Source: Monosporascus cannonballus (Eukaryota > Ascomycota > Sordariomycetes > Xylariales). Taken from it: DNA of 64,000 nt. This document shows, one piece after another, positions 35,398 to 45,539 of this stretch (positions within the stretch are counted from its first letter, which is position 1; every line of letters starts with the position of its first letter). The stretch is from positions 558,001 to 622,000 of the forward strand of contig QJNS01000006.1 of NCBI GenBank assembly GCA_004154925.1, in the 5' to 3' direction. The notes under the pieces are model-generated. The model saw only the letters and a list, made by a program, of their open reading frames with translations. It did not search any database and was not told the origin of the DNA. The position numbers were made by a program, and so were the translations under genes.

Positions 35398-38300
35398 CTT
35401 GAAAGCCTAATTATGTATATGTGCAGGCGATCGGGACGGAAGGAACAAGAGAAGAAAGCCGCTGCGGATTGACTTGGGAAATCCTACGATATGTATGAAA
35501 ATAGTTTTAGAGAACGTTGGGATGAGGATCGGGATCGGGACCACAAGATGGCCAGTGGGAAAGCTTCCCGCTAAAAATTGACAATTTTGGGGCGCACAGG
35601 CCGCTAAGTCGTGATAAGGTTAGTGGATTGTGGATTGTGGCTTTTTCCCTCGCGCCTTTGAATTTGTGGCTGAAAGGTGGGATCCTCTCCGGCCATATCT
35701 CGGGCAACTCGGGTTGTTGGGGAGAAGCGATGTCGCAATTGGTCGGGCCGGCTGATGGCCCGAGGTCCACTTTCGACTGCTTACGGCCCGGGGCTGAGCC
35801 CACCGATACGGAAGAACAGAATGCCACATAGGCTATTGCCAACGCTATTTGTTCCAGCCCCCAGCGCAGTTGTCGCTGAGCGCCCGCACATTGAGATCTT
35901 GTGTCTCGATAATTGTCGAAAGGAATTTGTTTCTATAGCGAAATTAAGTAGTAATGCGTTGTGCTTATTCTTGCAGAGATCGGAGGCGGGAAGTGACCCC
36001 AATTAGAGTCACTCAACGATAGTATATGAACCACGACAATATCAATCTCCAGCACATACGACCATACCACGTGGAAAGCTCGGGATCCCGTCCGCTCTCC
36101 CCTAGATAAGCCGCGTAGGGCCAGATCAGTAGTTGGGTCGGTGACGACCAGCGAATCCCTGGTGTTGTATGTTTTTTGTTCTCTGCCCCCCTTTTTGGTT
36201 TACTGTCTTTGCAGTTTAGAGACGGAGAACCCCATCCTCGTGCAGATTAGTTCGTAGCCCTTGGTTGGCAAGAGTTACATTTATCACTCTGGTTGATGAT
36301 TTCACTACTTAGCGGCGGCTGAGAAATGGCCCGGAGTAGACATATGGCTCGGTTTAGACCTCACACGATGAACTTGAAGGGAACTCTGGAGTCTGACCTC
36401 TGGGGTCGCGGATCTAGAGCTAGCCTGCTGGATCGTCAACCCCGGGTGAGGGACAGTGCGTTACTGCCTTCAATTCCCCTCTTCACAATCCAAGCCCGCA
36501 AGCTCCCATGATACGCTTCTCGCTGCTCGGTGGTCGACTCGCCTCATATTCCCTCTACCATCCAAGTGCGACTATCACGGCTCATGCACTTATTTCAACT
36601 ATGTTTTGAACTCCCCAATTTATTTTCCCTTATTGTTTCTGATGATGGCTTCGATTTTTACAGGTGCAACTAACATTATTCAACGTCTGAAACCACTTCC
36701 TGGTCGGACAGGGAATCAGACTCCTGACAGCGGCCGAGCCGTTAGACCTGTACTTGCAATGGATGCGCCGATGGCCAGGCGCGCCCATTATACGTCACCT
36801 CAGCTTCGGAAGTTCCGAGGGATTGCTAGAAAAACATTCTGGAGGTTCTCAGGGAAATCCTCCAGAAAAAGCCTACTCGTTTGGCAAGCCTGCTCTCTTT
36901 GAGAAGCAGGCCGGCGAGATGGTGCGTAAGGGGCATGCTCTTCAGCACTAGCGAGGATCATAACGGCTAAAGGAGACTATTCGCCGGTGGGTAACTCGCG
37001 CTCGCTTTTACTGAACAGTCTCTGAGTGGAACACAGGGCCATTCTCCGTCATCAGCATCCGCAGGCTGTTGCCCGTCTTTAGGGAGAAGGCCAAGGGCCT
37101 GGCATTGTACCTCGAGAGTCACCTTGGGGGCGACTCTAGTGGGATTGTCGAGAGTGAGTAGAGCATATTGCCTTGAGATGAAGTAGGTCACGTATATCGT
37201 AATTCACATAACACTAGAGATGCCTGTGTCATGGACATTTTAAGGGGCTAGGATGGCGTTGATATGGCAAGGGGAGTGGTAGCCAACTGAGGCCTAGGAA
37301 TTGGAGCGTGGGTAACAATGAAGCCAAAGATCCCTACAAAAGAATGTATAAAGACAGATATGTAGCCTCGAATCGTTTACCAAGCTGGTTACGGGTCGCG
37401 CCAGACCCTTTTGCTGCTTCTTTTTGTCTGTTTTTGCGCTTTCCGACGCCGCTTGTTCTCCTGCTGTTAACGCTCGGCACTCCTGGCCTCGTCCTGCTTA
37501 TGCAGGTTTACGTATTCCGTGACTCGTAGAGCTAAGGGCAGCTGGCTCCCGAACACTGTGCTCACCTGTAGAGAATCGTGACGCAAAGGGGTTGCGCGCG
37601 GGACGTGCAGCAGCGGAAGGAGAAGGGTCGGCCCCAGCATACTCGGTGACAACATGATAGTGCTCCTCGATGGCGCGGGGGAGCCGCTCCCGTGCCAGGA
37701 CAAGACAGAGAGCACGACTACGTGGGCAAGCGCACCCACGCCAATAAGTTCCATGATGCAATGCCCGCGCTTGTGTACTTTACAGAGAGAAAGCACGTAT
37801 CCAGCGCCGGGAAGGTGCTTGCTGCCGCAGAAGATGTCCAGTCGAACAAAAAGCAGCTTGAGAGCCCAAGCCTGGATCTCTCTTCTCCCTTTCACCAAAT
37901 TCCCATAAACCGCCCCCCTCCCCCCCGCAGCGATTTTTGGAAAAGCGATTTTATGTTGGCTTATATCAATATGCCATCATTTTTAACCTCCTTTTCTCTC
38001 TCCTTCATGAGGGTCGGGGTCGATGCCTTTGCGGAATGCGTGTTCGACAGTGTGAAAGGCTGGTGGCGGAGTGGCCAGTTCAGGCTGTCGGTGGGCCACG
38101 TGCTCAAGGCAGTGTAAGTGTTGCCTTAACATCGAGTCCCTGCAAGGCTCTGCCCCATCGACATATCGATTGAGACTCGATTCCGGGGCCTTGTGCCCAC
38201 GTCGTGGGCCGTCATACCCCTTGCTTGTCCGCGCTGGCCAAGAGGCACTGTTCTGTAGCCTGACCGCAATGACCACTCGGGCAGCTCAGCTGCTCACTCC

Positions 38301-38576
38301 CATCGTCTTTCGCCAGCTCAACCGCATCCTGCCGGCGACACCTTCGTCAACTTTCGAGTTGGCGCAAGGGAGACCCTGAGCCTCATGAGGGCTCTCGACA
38401 ACCTCGGTACCGGCACAGCGGTCCAGCCGGGTGACCCTCTTCCATTTCATCGGTTCCCCGTCGTCGTTGGCGTTTCGAGCTCATTTCCAATAGGGGTAGG
38501 GAGCAGCCACATATAGGCTGTCAGCTCCTTTGTTCTTGCAATCCTAGCACCACAAACCAAAGCCCTTTTGATTCTT
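35398..38576. other. about 3.2 kb without a recognised gene
   Basis: The left end is the promoter side of the malate dehydrogenase gene. Several short open frames exist (for example 36456-36902 + and 37467-37898 -), but none carries a recognisable motif. Some may be decayed genes. Nothing can be named. Confidence 0.35.
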
Positions 38577-39080
38577 TCAGCGCTCCAACAACAAATCACC
38601 ACATCTGCCGACACGTCCTCGTGGCCCTAGGGTTGCCATGAAGCCATTCAGACCTTCACTGACCTCGCTGGCGCCGTCAGAAGCCTCTCCCCTCCGACCT
38701 GTGGAGGTTCTCCAGCTCTGCGGGGATGAAGCTAGCTTCGAATTCATCACTACGCTTCTATCGTGCATCTGAGTTATCCTTCCTTCGCTTTGGGCAACCC
38801 TTCGCCATACCTCCGTATTCACCACACCTAAAGCAAAAGCGGCTAACCTTCCTTGTTCATGGGGCCTTATTCCACCGGTTGTGTTTTGCGTTGTGGGTAC
38901 TTCTACTTCCATTCTTCCCAGCTTTCCCCCGAAAATCAGCGGCGAAGCTGTCATACACCGGTTCACCCCCACGGAAACGGTTTCGGACGAGTCGAGGGAG
39001 TACAGTGCGTTGGAACTGCTACCGGGAGCGTTGGGGGTGTCACTGTTGAGCTTACCGGCGACCTGAGACATTTGAGGTCA
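38577..39080 (-). mobile_element. degenerate gag/ORF1-type zinc-knuckle remnant
   Basis: On the - strand at about 38840-38780 a short frame reads RFCFRCGEYGGMAKGCPKRR. This is a CCHC zinc knuckle (C-x2-C-x4-H-x4-C) in which the His position holds Gly. Such knuckles are typical of LTR gag and LINE ORF1 proteins. The frame is broken on both sides. A different overlapping - strand frame stays open across 38577-39071 without meaning. Only the knuckle supports the call, so the class of element is open. Confidence 0.4.
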
Positions 39081-39179
39081 GGGTTGAAGCCTTCAGGCTG
39101 ACCTTTCATCGTGTCTTTTTCTGACGCCATCATAGCTAACTCGTTGATCTTTTTCTCTGAGCCAACAAACTCAGCTCTC

Positions 39180-39600
39180 GGGCCCCCCTTCCATTTCAGG
39201 GGCCCTCAGTTGATACCTAGCGACAAAGTTGAACCAACTAACTCCGCTCTAAGGAGTGCTGGCTAGGAAGCTCTCTATATCCTATAGGCTCTCCGGAATA
39301 AGGTTGTTCCAGGGTGCTGGGAGCTTTGATGACTAACAGAGATACCCCTATTCTACGACACAAACTCAGTTGTTGAAGCCCCCCTTCGATTTCACGGGCC
39401 CTCAGTTGACACCCCGTTCCATTTCATGGGTGTCCGGTGTTGACTAGCGATTTTCCATTTCCTCGGATCTCGGTCGGCCCCCATTCCGTTTTACGGTCCT
39501 TGTGAGCACCCCGTTTCACTTCATGGATTTCGATTAGCGATCTCTCATTTCATGGATCTCCGTCGGCACCCCTTCTATTCATGGGTCCCGGTCAGGCTCT
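39180..39600. repeat. degenerate tandem array, unit about 30-36 bp
   Basis: About eight diverged units follow the pattern CC..TTCCATTTCATGG....C.GTTGACACC. One lies at 39185-39220 and the others run head to tail from about 39378 to 39600. Between the first and second unit sits the dispersed repeat copy at 39244-39360. The units differ by many substitutions, as expected of an old array. Confidence 0.6.
39244..39360 (-). repeat. dispersed repeat (possible solo LTR end), copy 1
   Basis: A stretch of about 117 bp is shared, in the same orientation and at high identity by eye, with 56037-56153. Read on the - strand it begins TGTCGTAGAATAGGGGTATC, the TG start expected of an LTR, and contains TATAGAGAGCTTCCTAGC. 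No coding part or target duplication was found. Confidence 0.6.
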
Positions 39601-40200
39601 TCTCTGGTGCATCACCAACATCTCACATATCGAATAAGACTGTGGGGCATATTTCATACATCAGTCATCTCGACTTGACTATCTGTGGCATTACGACATC
39701 TCAATCTTTTCACTTTGAAGTACGTAAGCGAGACCTCTGCCCTGAGCCGCTTCGGCCTGTATTTGAGGTTAATAGAACGTTATTCTAGTTCATCACCGAC
39801 AAGGCCGGCCGTTGCGCTGGGTCAATACGCACAAAGCTGCCCGTCCTGCCATCACCATTACGCGCGACACCGTTGGCGCCGTTGACACTTCCATGAAGCG
39901 TGAGAGGGCTCTTAGCTCCACACCCGCGGCAGGCTTCCACAGCTTGTTGTCACACTCACTAGGAAGCAGCTGCACAGCTCTTGAGGGCTATATTGACATC
40001 TAGGAAGCTAAAGAGCGGTTATCCCACTTGTGGTGTGGCGATCCACTGATATAGGGCTTCGGAAAGGAATAGCCTTGTTGTCGCAAAAGCGACGCCGCTA
40101 TTGCATTGCTAGCAATAGCGTTATATATGGTCAAATTCTTAACTGTGACACTTGTTCCAGATGATCCCTTTAGGGTGAGGGAGGAACCACCCACCGAAAA

Positions 40201-40345
40201 TTACCCACGGCCCACGGGTACCCGCGGGTAATGCCAAGGACCCATGGGTGACCCATGGGTCCTTGGCGTAAGTCAGAATTACCCGCGGGTACCCAATGGG
40301 TCCTTGGCATTACCCGCGGGTACCTAATGGGTCCTGCCATGGACC
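40201..40345. repeat. palindrome-rich cluster at the left edge of the AT-rich block
   Basis: A perfect inverted repeat with 17-bp arms GCCAAGGACCCATGGGT (40233-40249) and its complement (40251-40267) has a one-base centre. It is flanked by several copies of the self-complementary ACCCGCGGGT. A unit ATTACCCGCGGGTACC-AATGGGTCC is repeated at about 40278 and 40309. The cluster ends where the very AT-rich sequence starts. Confidence 0.8.
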
Positions 40346-40713
40346 TATTAGGTATTTACGATTACCTATTAGCAAAATACGTAAATTCCAGACGTACTAA
40401 AGAAAAAATAAGGAAATAATCTGATATAATTATTATGCTATAAAAATAACATATATTAATTTTAGGAGAAATAAATAATACTGTAAATTTAATTTTTTTT
40501 TAAAAATAATTTGAAATAATCTAAAATAATTATTATATATAATAAATTAAGTTTATTATAACTAATTACTTATATAAGCCTAACCTAGCGGGGAAAAAAA
40601 AGGAAAATTATTTACGTTACGGTTAGTAAATTAATGTCATAACCGCCTTTAATTTAAATTGTTCTTAGCTTTTTTTGCGGAAAGCTTTTATTTATACAAA
40701 ACCTAGAGCTTAT

Positions 40714-41131
40714 TATAACGAACCTATCATACATCCACCTAGAGGTATGAGCAGTATCCGAAATGGGGTCTTGATTTGCAAGTAATAATAGGACGAGAAA
40801 TAATTTAGTAATTTATTCGTTAAAAAGATTTAAAGATTTTTCCCTTAATCAGAAAACAGTACGGTTGCCTTTAAACTAAAAGTTTAAATTAATAATTAAA
40901 AAATAAAACTAAATAAATGCTATTTATATAAAAAACCGATTCATTATATATCCTAACTCCCAAAGTAAGTATATCGTAGATCTATGTAATTTATATAATT
41001 TGGTTAAATTATTTAAATTACTTAAATTACGGAATAAACTAAGTTTCCTTATCCGGAATTTAGCCGTGACAGGTTTGCGCTAGGCCTTAAAAGTAGGTTT
41101 CTTGGAAGCAGGAACCCTGGTTCCTATAACA
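40714..41131 (-). mobile_element. alpha-family LTR, copy A (RIP-like)
   Basis: A 418-bp LTR copy, antisense to the pol gene further right. On + it reads TATAACGAACCTATCATACA to GGTTCCTATAACA. G to A and C to T differences from the other copies are abundant, for example TGTAAC to TATAAC at the end. It has no detectable internal region and no clear target duplication. Confidence 0.75.
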
Positions 41132-41442
41132 TAAAGATAATAACAAATACTTATATTATATCGTATCCTATATTAACTATAAAAAGCTATTTTTATTATT
41201 ATTTTATAAATTATATGCATATAATTTTAAAAGTATTTATATAAATAATATATTATATAATCTCGTTTATTTTAAGTTAATTATGTAATTATAAACTTTT
41301 TTGCTTTAATAAGTAATTAAAATATGCTTCAAATTCACATATTTAATCTTTTAAAAGGTTTTAATTATTATACGTTATTAAAAGTTATAATCATAATATA
41401 ATAAAATCTATATATATTATATTTAATATAATTATAAAATAT

Positions 41443-42305
41443 TGTAACGAACCTGTTATACATCCATCTGGAGATATAAGCAGTATCCAAAATGGGGTTT
41501 TGATTTATAGGTAATAATAAGATAAGAAATAATTTAGTGGTTTATTTGTTAAAAAGATTTAAAAACTTTTCTCTTAATTAAAGAATAATATGGTTATTTT
41601 TAAATTAAAAGCTTAAATTAATAATTAAAGAACGAAACTAAATAAGTACTATTTATATAAAAAACCGATTTATTATATATCTTAATTCCTAAAATAAGTA
41701 TATTATGGATCTATGTGATTTATGTAATTTATATAATCTGGTTAAATTACTTAAATCATTTAGATCACGGAACAAATTAAGTGTTACGTTCAGAAGGGAC
41801 TCCACTAGGCCCAAAGGAGGCCCAGGAAGTTGGAGACGTTCGGGATCTCCACCTTCCATCGGATAAACCTTGGGTCTCTGTCAATTTCCAAAGACACCAG
41901 GAGATTCGTAAACGATAGACACCATGGTTTCTCGAGATTCCCAGAGACCATAAAAGATATAAAAGATAAAAAGGATATATAAGGTTTGGGTCTCCTATGT
42001 AAATAACCACTTACTTAATTTTTCGTTCCTTAACTATCAATTTAAGCTTTTAGCCAGAGACAACTGTACCGTTCTTTGATTAAAAAAGGAGTACCTTAAA
42101 ATCTCTTTAACGAACATACTAAATCATTTTTCGCCCTATTATTACCTGCAAATCAAGACCCTTTTCAGATACTGCTTATACCTCCAGGTGGATATATGAT
42201 AGGTTCGTTACATTAAGTTTCCCTATCCGGAGTTTAGCCGTAACAGGTCCGCGCTAGGCCTTAAAAATAGGTTTCTTGGAGGCAGGAACCCTGGTTCCTG
42301 TAACA
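41443..42305 (-). mobile_element. alpha-family LTR, copy B, interrupted by a beta solo LTR
   Basis: It reads TGTAACGAACCTGTTATACA at the left end and CCTGGTTCCTGTAACA at the right. Removing the insert (41782-42212) and one copy of its 5-bp duplication leaves 427 bp, the size of the other alpha LTRs. It is the possible 3' LTR of the - strand gag-bearing remnant to its right. Confidence 0.8.
41782..42212. mobile_element. beta-family solo LTR nested in alpha LTR copy B
   Basis: A 431-bp insert, TGTTACGTTCAGAAGGGA to GATAGGTTCGTTACA, flanked by the 5-bp direct repeat TTAAG (41777-41781 and 42213-42217). TG...CA ends plus a 5-bp duplication are the marks of an integrase-made LTR insertion. It is far less AT-rich than its surroundings, so it arrived after the heavy mutation. 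Its right 200 bp are an inverted relative of the alpha LTR, while its left half is distinct. Confidence 0.9.
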
Positions 42306-43850
42306 GGTTTATATAGTAAATTTTGTAAAGTTTAAGATAATATCTTTTTTAATAGGTATATTATAGTTTTATTAACCATATAATGGTAGTTTGTAATTTT
42401 TTTTATCCTTAAATAATTTTTTAAACCTTTGATATTCCGGAGGTATTGCGGAAACTTAATTAGGAATTCGTATTTCCTTGATGATATAATGAATTTCTTA
42501 ATTATTTTCTTTGTTTTGTTTTTCTAAAAAAATGTCCGTTTTTCTTAATTAATCCGTAGGTTGCTAAAATAAAACTAAGGTATCCCTAAAATGGTGTCGT
42601 ATTTAGAGATGTTAACGATATCCAGCGAAAACGTATTTTTGATGGTCTTAAATTCATATCGCGAATTTTTTAATTTTTCGGAAAATTCGTTTATTTTCGT
42701 AAATGAACAAGTTACCGTCTATTATACGTAATTTGTAGAACTTTAATTTATATTTCCAGGGAATTTAATATATTTTTACTACCGTAAGGGAAATGAAATT
42801 ATTTTTTATTCCGAAATTAATTATTACGTTAATTATTTTGTTTTTGTACTAAAAAGAAATCTTAATTTGATTGCGTATTTTTTTTGTTATTTCGCATAAG
42901 GTTTTGTAGGTTACGGCTTTTCGATATCTTAATTTCGAGGGCTTTTAAAGTTTTTTGATTTTTAATACCGTCCGGCTTAAGCGAATCTTTATTTGCGAAC
43001 TTTTTTAACAACATATTTGGTATATTAATCGTTTTTATACCGGAATTATGTTTTCTTGCCGTATTTGTATTAAGTTTATGAGAAAAAACTGCTTTTTTCC
43101 TGGTTTATCCTTTAGTTTTATGCTTTCCGAATTATGGAGTTAAAAAGATGAATTTTCAAAAGGGTGTTTTTATATTTAGAAGTTCATATTAAACGTAAAT
43201 TATCGGAAAGGAATATCAGTATTTTTGCAATATGGCTTTTTGAATTTGTTTTAATTCGAGTTGTAAATGATAAAACTTAGAGTATTTTAGTTATCAAAGA
43301 ATCTTTATATATCGGTATTCGTCATCTGGCTCGGTAAGAGTTTTATCGTTTTATTTAAGTCCAAAATTATTATTTTCTTTAATTCGGAAATAAACGAAAT
43401 AATCGTCGATATAGCAAACGGTAAAATATAATAGGTTATAAGGGTTTACCGTCGGGTTTTTTGGGTAAATAATGCATTTTGAGAGCTTATAAAGCTCCGG
43501 AGATAATTATTTATAGTTGTTGATAGCTAGTTAAAGCTAACCGTCCTTTGTATATCTTTTATATTTTTAGAAATTAAAGTGGTACTAGCATTTTAACTTT
43601 ATAGTTATCTTGAAGGCCGTTTGCTTTGGATGGTATTTGTAGGCTTTAACCTTAGAATTCTGGCAAATTGGATAATTTTCGTACTTTAGGATATCGTTTT
43701 GAGTTTAAGTGGTTATGGCAATAAGTGAATTCTGGCTGGGAGGAAGTTAAGCTGATTTTTCTCTCCTTTTTTTCTGCCTTATTATCCGTTTCTTATTTAA
43801 TTATTTTGATTTTCTTTTGGGGTTAAGGAATTCTTTTTTTTTGGAATTTG
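42306..43850. other. AT-rich, RIP-like sequence of uncertain content
   Basis: About 1.5 kb, T-rich on +. It lies downstream of the - strand gag remnant and would correspond to its protease/pol part, but I could not align a domain with confidence on either strand. Stops are dense in all frames. Confidence 0.4.
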
Positions 43851-45089
43851 TTTTGGTAGGAAAGCGATATTTGTTTTTGAAATGTTCTTTTTTGCTATAG
43901 TTGAAACATTTCATTTTAAACTTGTTTTTTTTTTGATTTTTTCGAAACGTGTGACGGCTAGGCGGTTTAATAGTTGGTTAAACCGCCTAGTCGTCACAAA
44001 ACGGAACTTATTTTTTTTAAGGCTTGCTTTTATTTTTTTAGTTCGGCTATCAAAACCTTTGTCGTTATCTCGTTTGCCGGTCTTTTTTTTCTCTAAGTAC
44101 CGAGTAAAAGTGCGTCGGTTGATAATCATGGCTTTATCGGTATATTTTGTAAAAGATTTTATTTTGGGTTTTATATATATTTCGTTTTTAACTGAAGGTT
44201 TTAGGCTATTATAATAAGGATAAAATAACGCGTTTTTCGACGAGTTAAAAATAATTATTAATCGGTTAAATTCGATTCTGTATTTAAATGCTAATTTGGT
44301 TTGGCGAAAGAAATAAAGTTATTTAATCGTATATTATTCTTTATTTGAATTTCCGAATAAGGTTTGCATTTCTTTTTCAAAGTTTTCGTAATTATTAAAG
44401 ATGTAATTAGTTATATTTGAAAATTCGTTAAAGTAGTTCTTAAGGTAATTTTTTATAATAAATTTGCATTATAAAAGAACTTTTTCGATAAGTAACTGTA
44501 AAATAGCTATTATTTTTTAATATTTTTCGTTAAAAACCTTTTATAAAGTTTGAGGTAAAGTCTGGCCTAGATTAGAAATCTCTTTGGGTTTTTAGATTTA
44601 TTATAAGGCTTAAAAGAAGTTGGTTTATAGCTTTTGATATTTGGTATTTTATGGTAAGTAGAAGGTGGTATGGTTTCTTTACGGGTTTGGTTTGCGCCAA
44701 ACAGCGGTAAAGTTAAAGCTTTTTCTTGTGTTCGTTTCGTACCGAACGATAGTGGTTAAAAACCACTCCCTTGGTTTCGTTTTTTGGCGGAGCCAAACCG
44801 AGGAAACATTGGCTTTTTTTCTTTAGCGAGTCGAATATTCTTTTTGTTTTAAGCTTTGAACTTTTTGTGCTAAGAAATTTAATCTTTTTTCTATAGTAAG
44901 TTTTTTTTCTTTTCCTTTTAAAACCTCGGTTCTATATTTTTCTTTAATCTTTTCCTTAACTACCTTCTTTTTCGATTTTTCCCCTGGATTTCGATAATGT
45001 TCTTAGGGGCCGAGGTAATGAATTGGGGTCGGGGAGAGTTGGTCTTGATTAGTGCGGATGAACAAGATAGGTTACGATATGGAAAGAGA
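43850..45089 (-). mobile_element. Ty3/Gypsy gag remnant, - strand (RIP-like)
   Basis: Read on -, a frame with scattered stops (about 44450-43920) resembles retrotransposon gag. It includes ITNYIFNNYENFEKEMQTLF, YPYYNSLKPSVKNEIYIKP and INRRTFTRYLEKKK. Next, at about 43910-43865, a zinc knuckle reads CFNYSKKEHFKNKY. The second and last Cys of the C-x2-C-x4-H-x4-C pattern are Tyr, which is one G to A change each. The part at 44600-45000 is GC-richer and holds a lysine-rich frame (KKVVKEKIKEKYRTEVLKG). It abuts LTR copy C head-on at 45090. Confidence 0.55.
43950..43998. mobile_element. 49-bp palindromic mini-insertion with 5-bp target duplication
   Basis: Arms TGTGACGGCTAGGCGGTTTA(A) (43950-43970) and its near-perfect complement (43978-43998, one mismatch) enclose a 7-base loop. 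The direct repeat AAACG flanks it exactly (43945-43949 and 43999-44003). It interrupts the gag remnant. A diverged relative lies at 51124-51168. It codes for nothing and looks like a minimal non-autonomous element. Confidence 0.8.
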
Positions 45090-45516
45090 TATTACAGGAA
45101 CCAGGGTTCCTGCCTCCAAGAAACCTACCTTTAAGGCCTAGCGCGGACCTGTCACGGCAAAATTCCGGACAGGGAAACTTAACTTATTTCGTGATCTAAG
45201 TAATTTAAATAATTTAACCAGATTATATAAATCATATAAATCATATAGATCCATAATACATTTATTTTAGAAATTAGGATATATAATAAATTAATTTTTT
45301 ATATAAATAATATTTATTTAATTTTATTCCTTAATTATTAATTTAAGTTTTTAATTTAAAAGTAACCGTATTATTTTTTAATTAAGGGAAAAGTTTTTAA
45401 ATCTTTTTAATAAATAAATTATTAAATTATTTCTCGCCTTATTATTATTTGCAAATCAAGACCCCATTTCGGATATTGCTTATACCTCCAGGTGGATATA
45501 TGATAGGTTCGTTACA
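45090..45516 (+). mobile_element. alpha-family LTR, copy C
   Basis: 427 bp, TATTACAGGAACCAGGGTTC to GATAGGTTCGTTACA, in the sense orientation of the pol gene that follows directly. It carries AGGCCTAGCGCGGACCTGT near the left end, shared with copies A, B and E. It may serve as the 5' LTR of the + element, but no gag lies between it and pol. Confidence 0.85.
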
Positions 45517-45539
45517 AAACCTTAATAAATTAAAAGTAT

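Noticed and set aside
37467..37898. Two overlapping - strand frames of 143 and 87 residues
   Set aside because: Neither has a recognisable domain. They cannot be told from chance in this GC-rich patch.
42306..43850. Possible reverse-transcriptase signature (a Y-I-D-D-like string) on the - strand near 43400
   Set aside because: The surrounding residues do not follow Gypsy or Copia RT order, so the string was not used as evidence.
43882..44214. + strand 110-residue frame in the AT-rich block
   Set aside because: Antisense to the gag remnant. Phe/Leu/Ser-rich only because the strand is T-rich.
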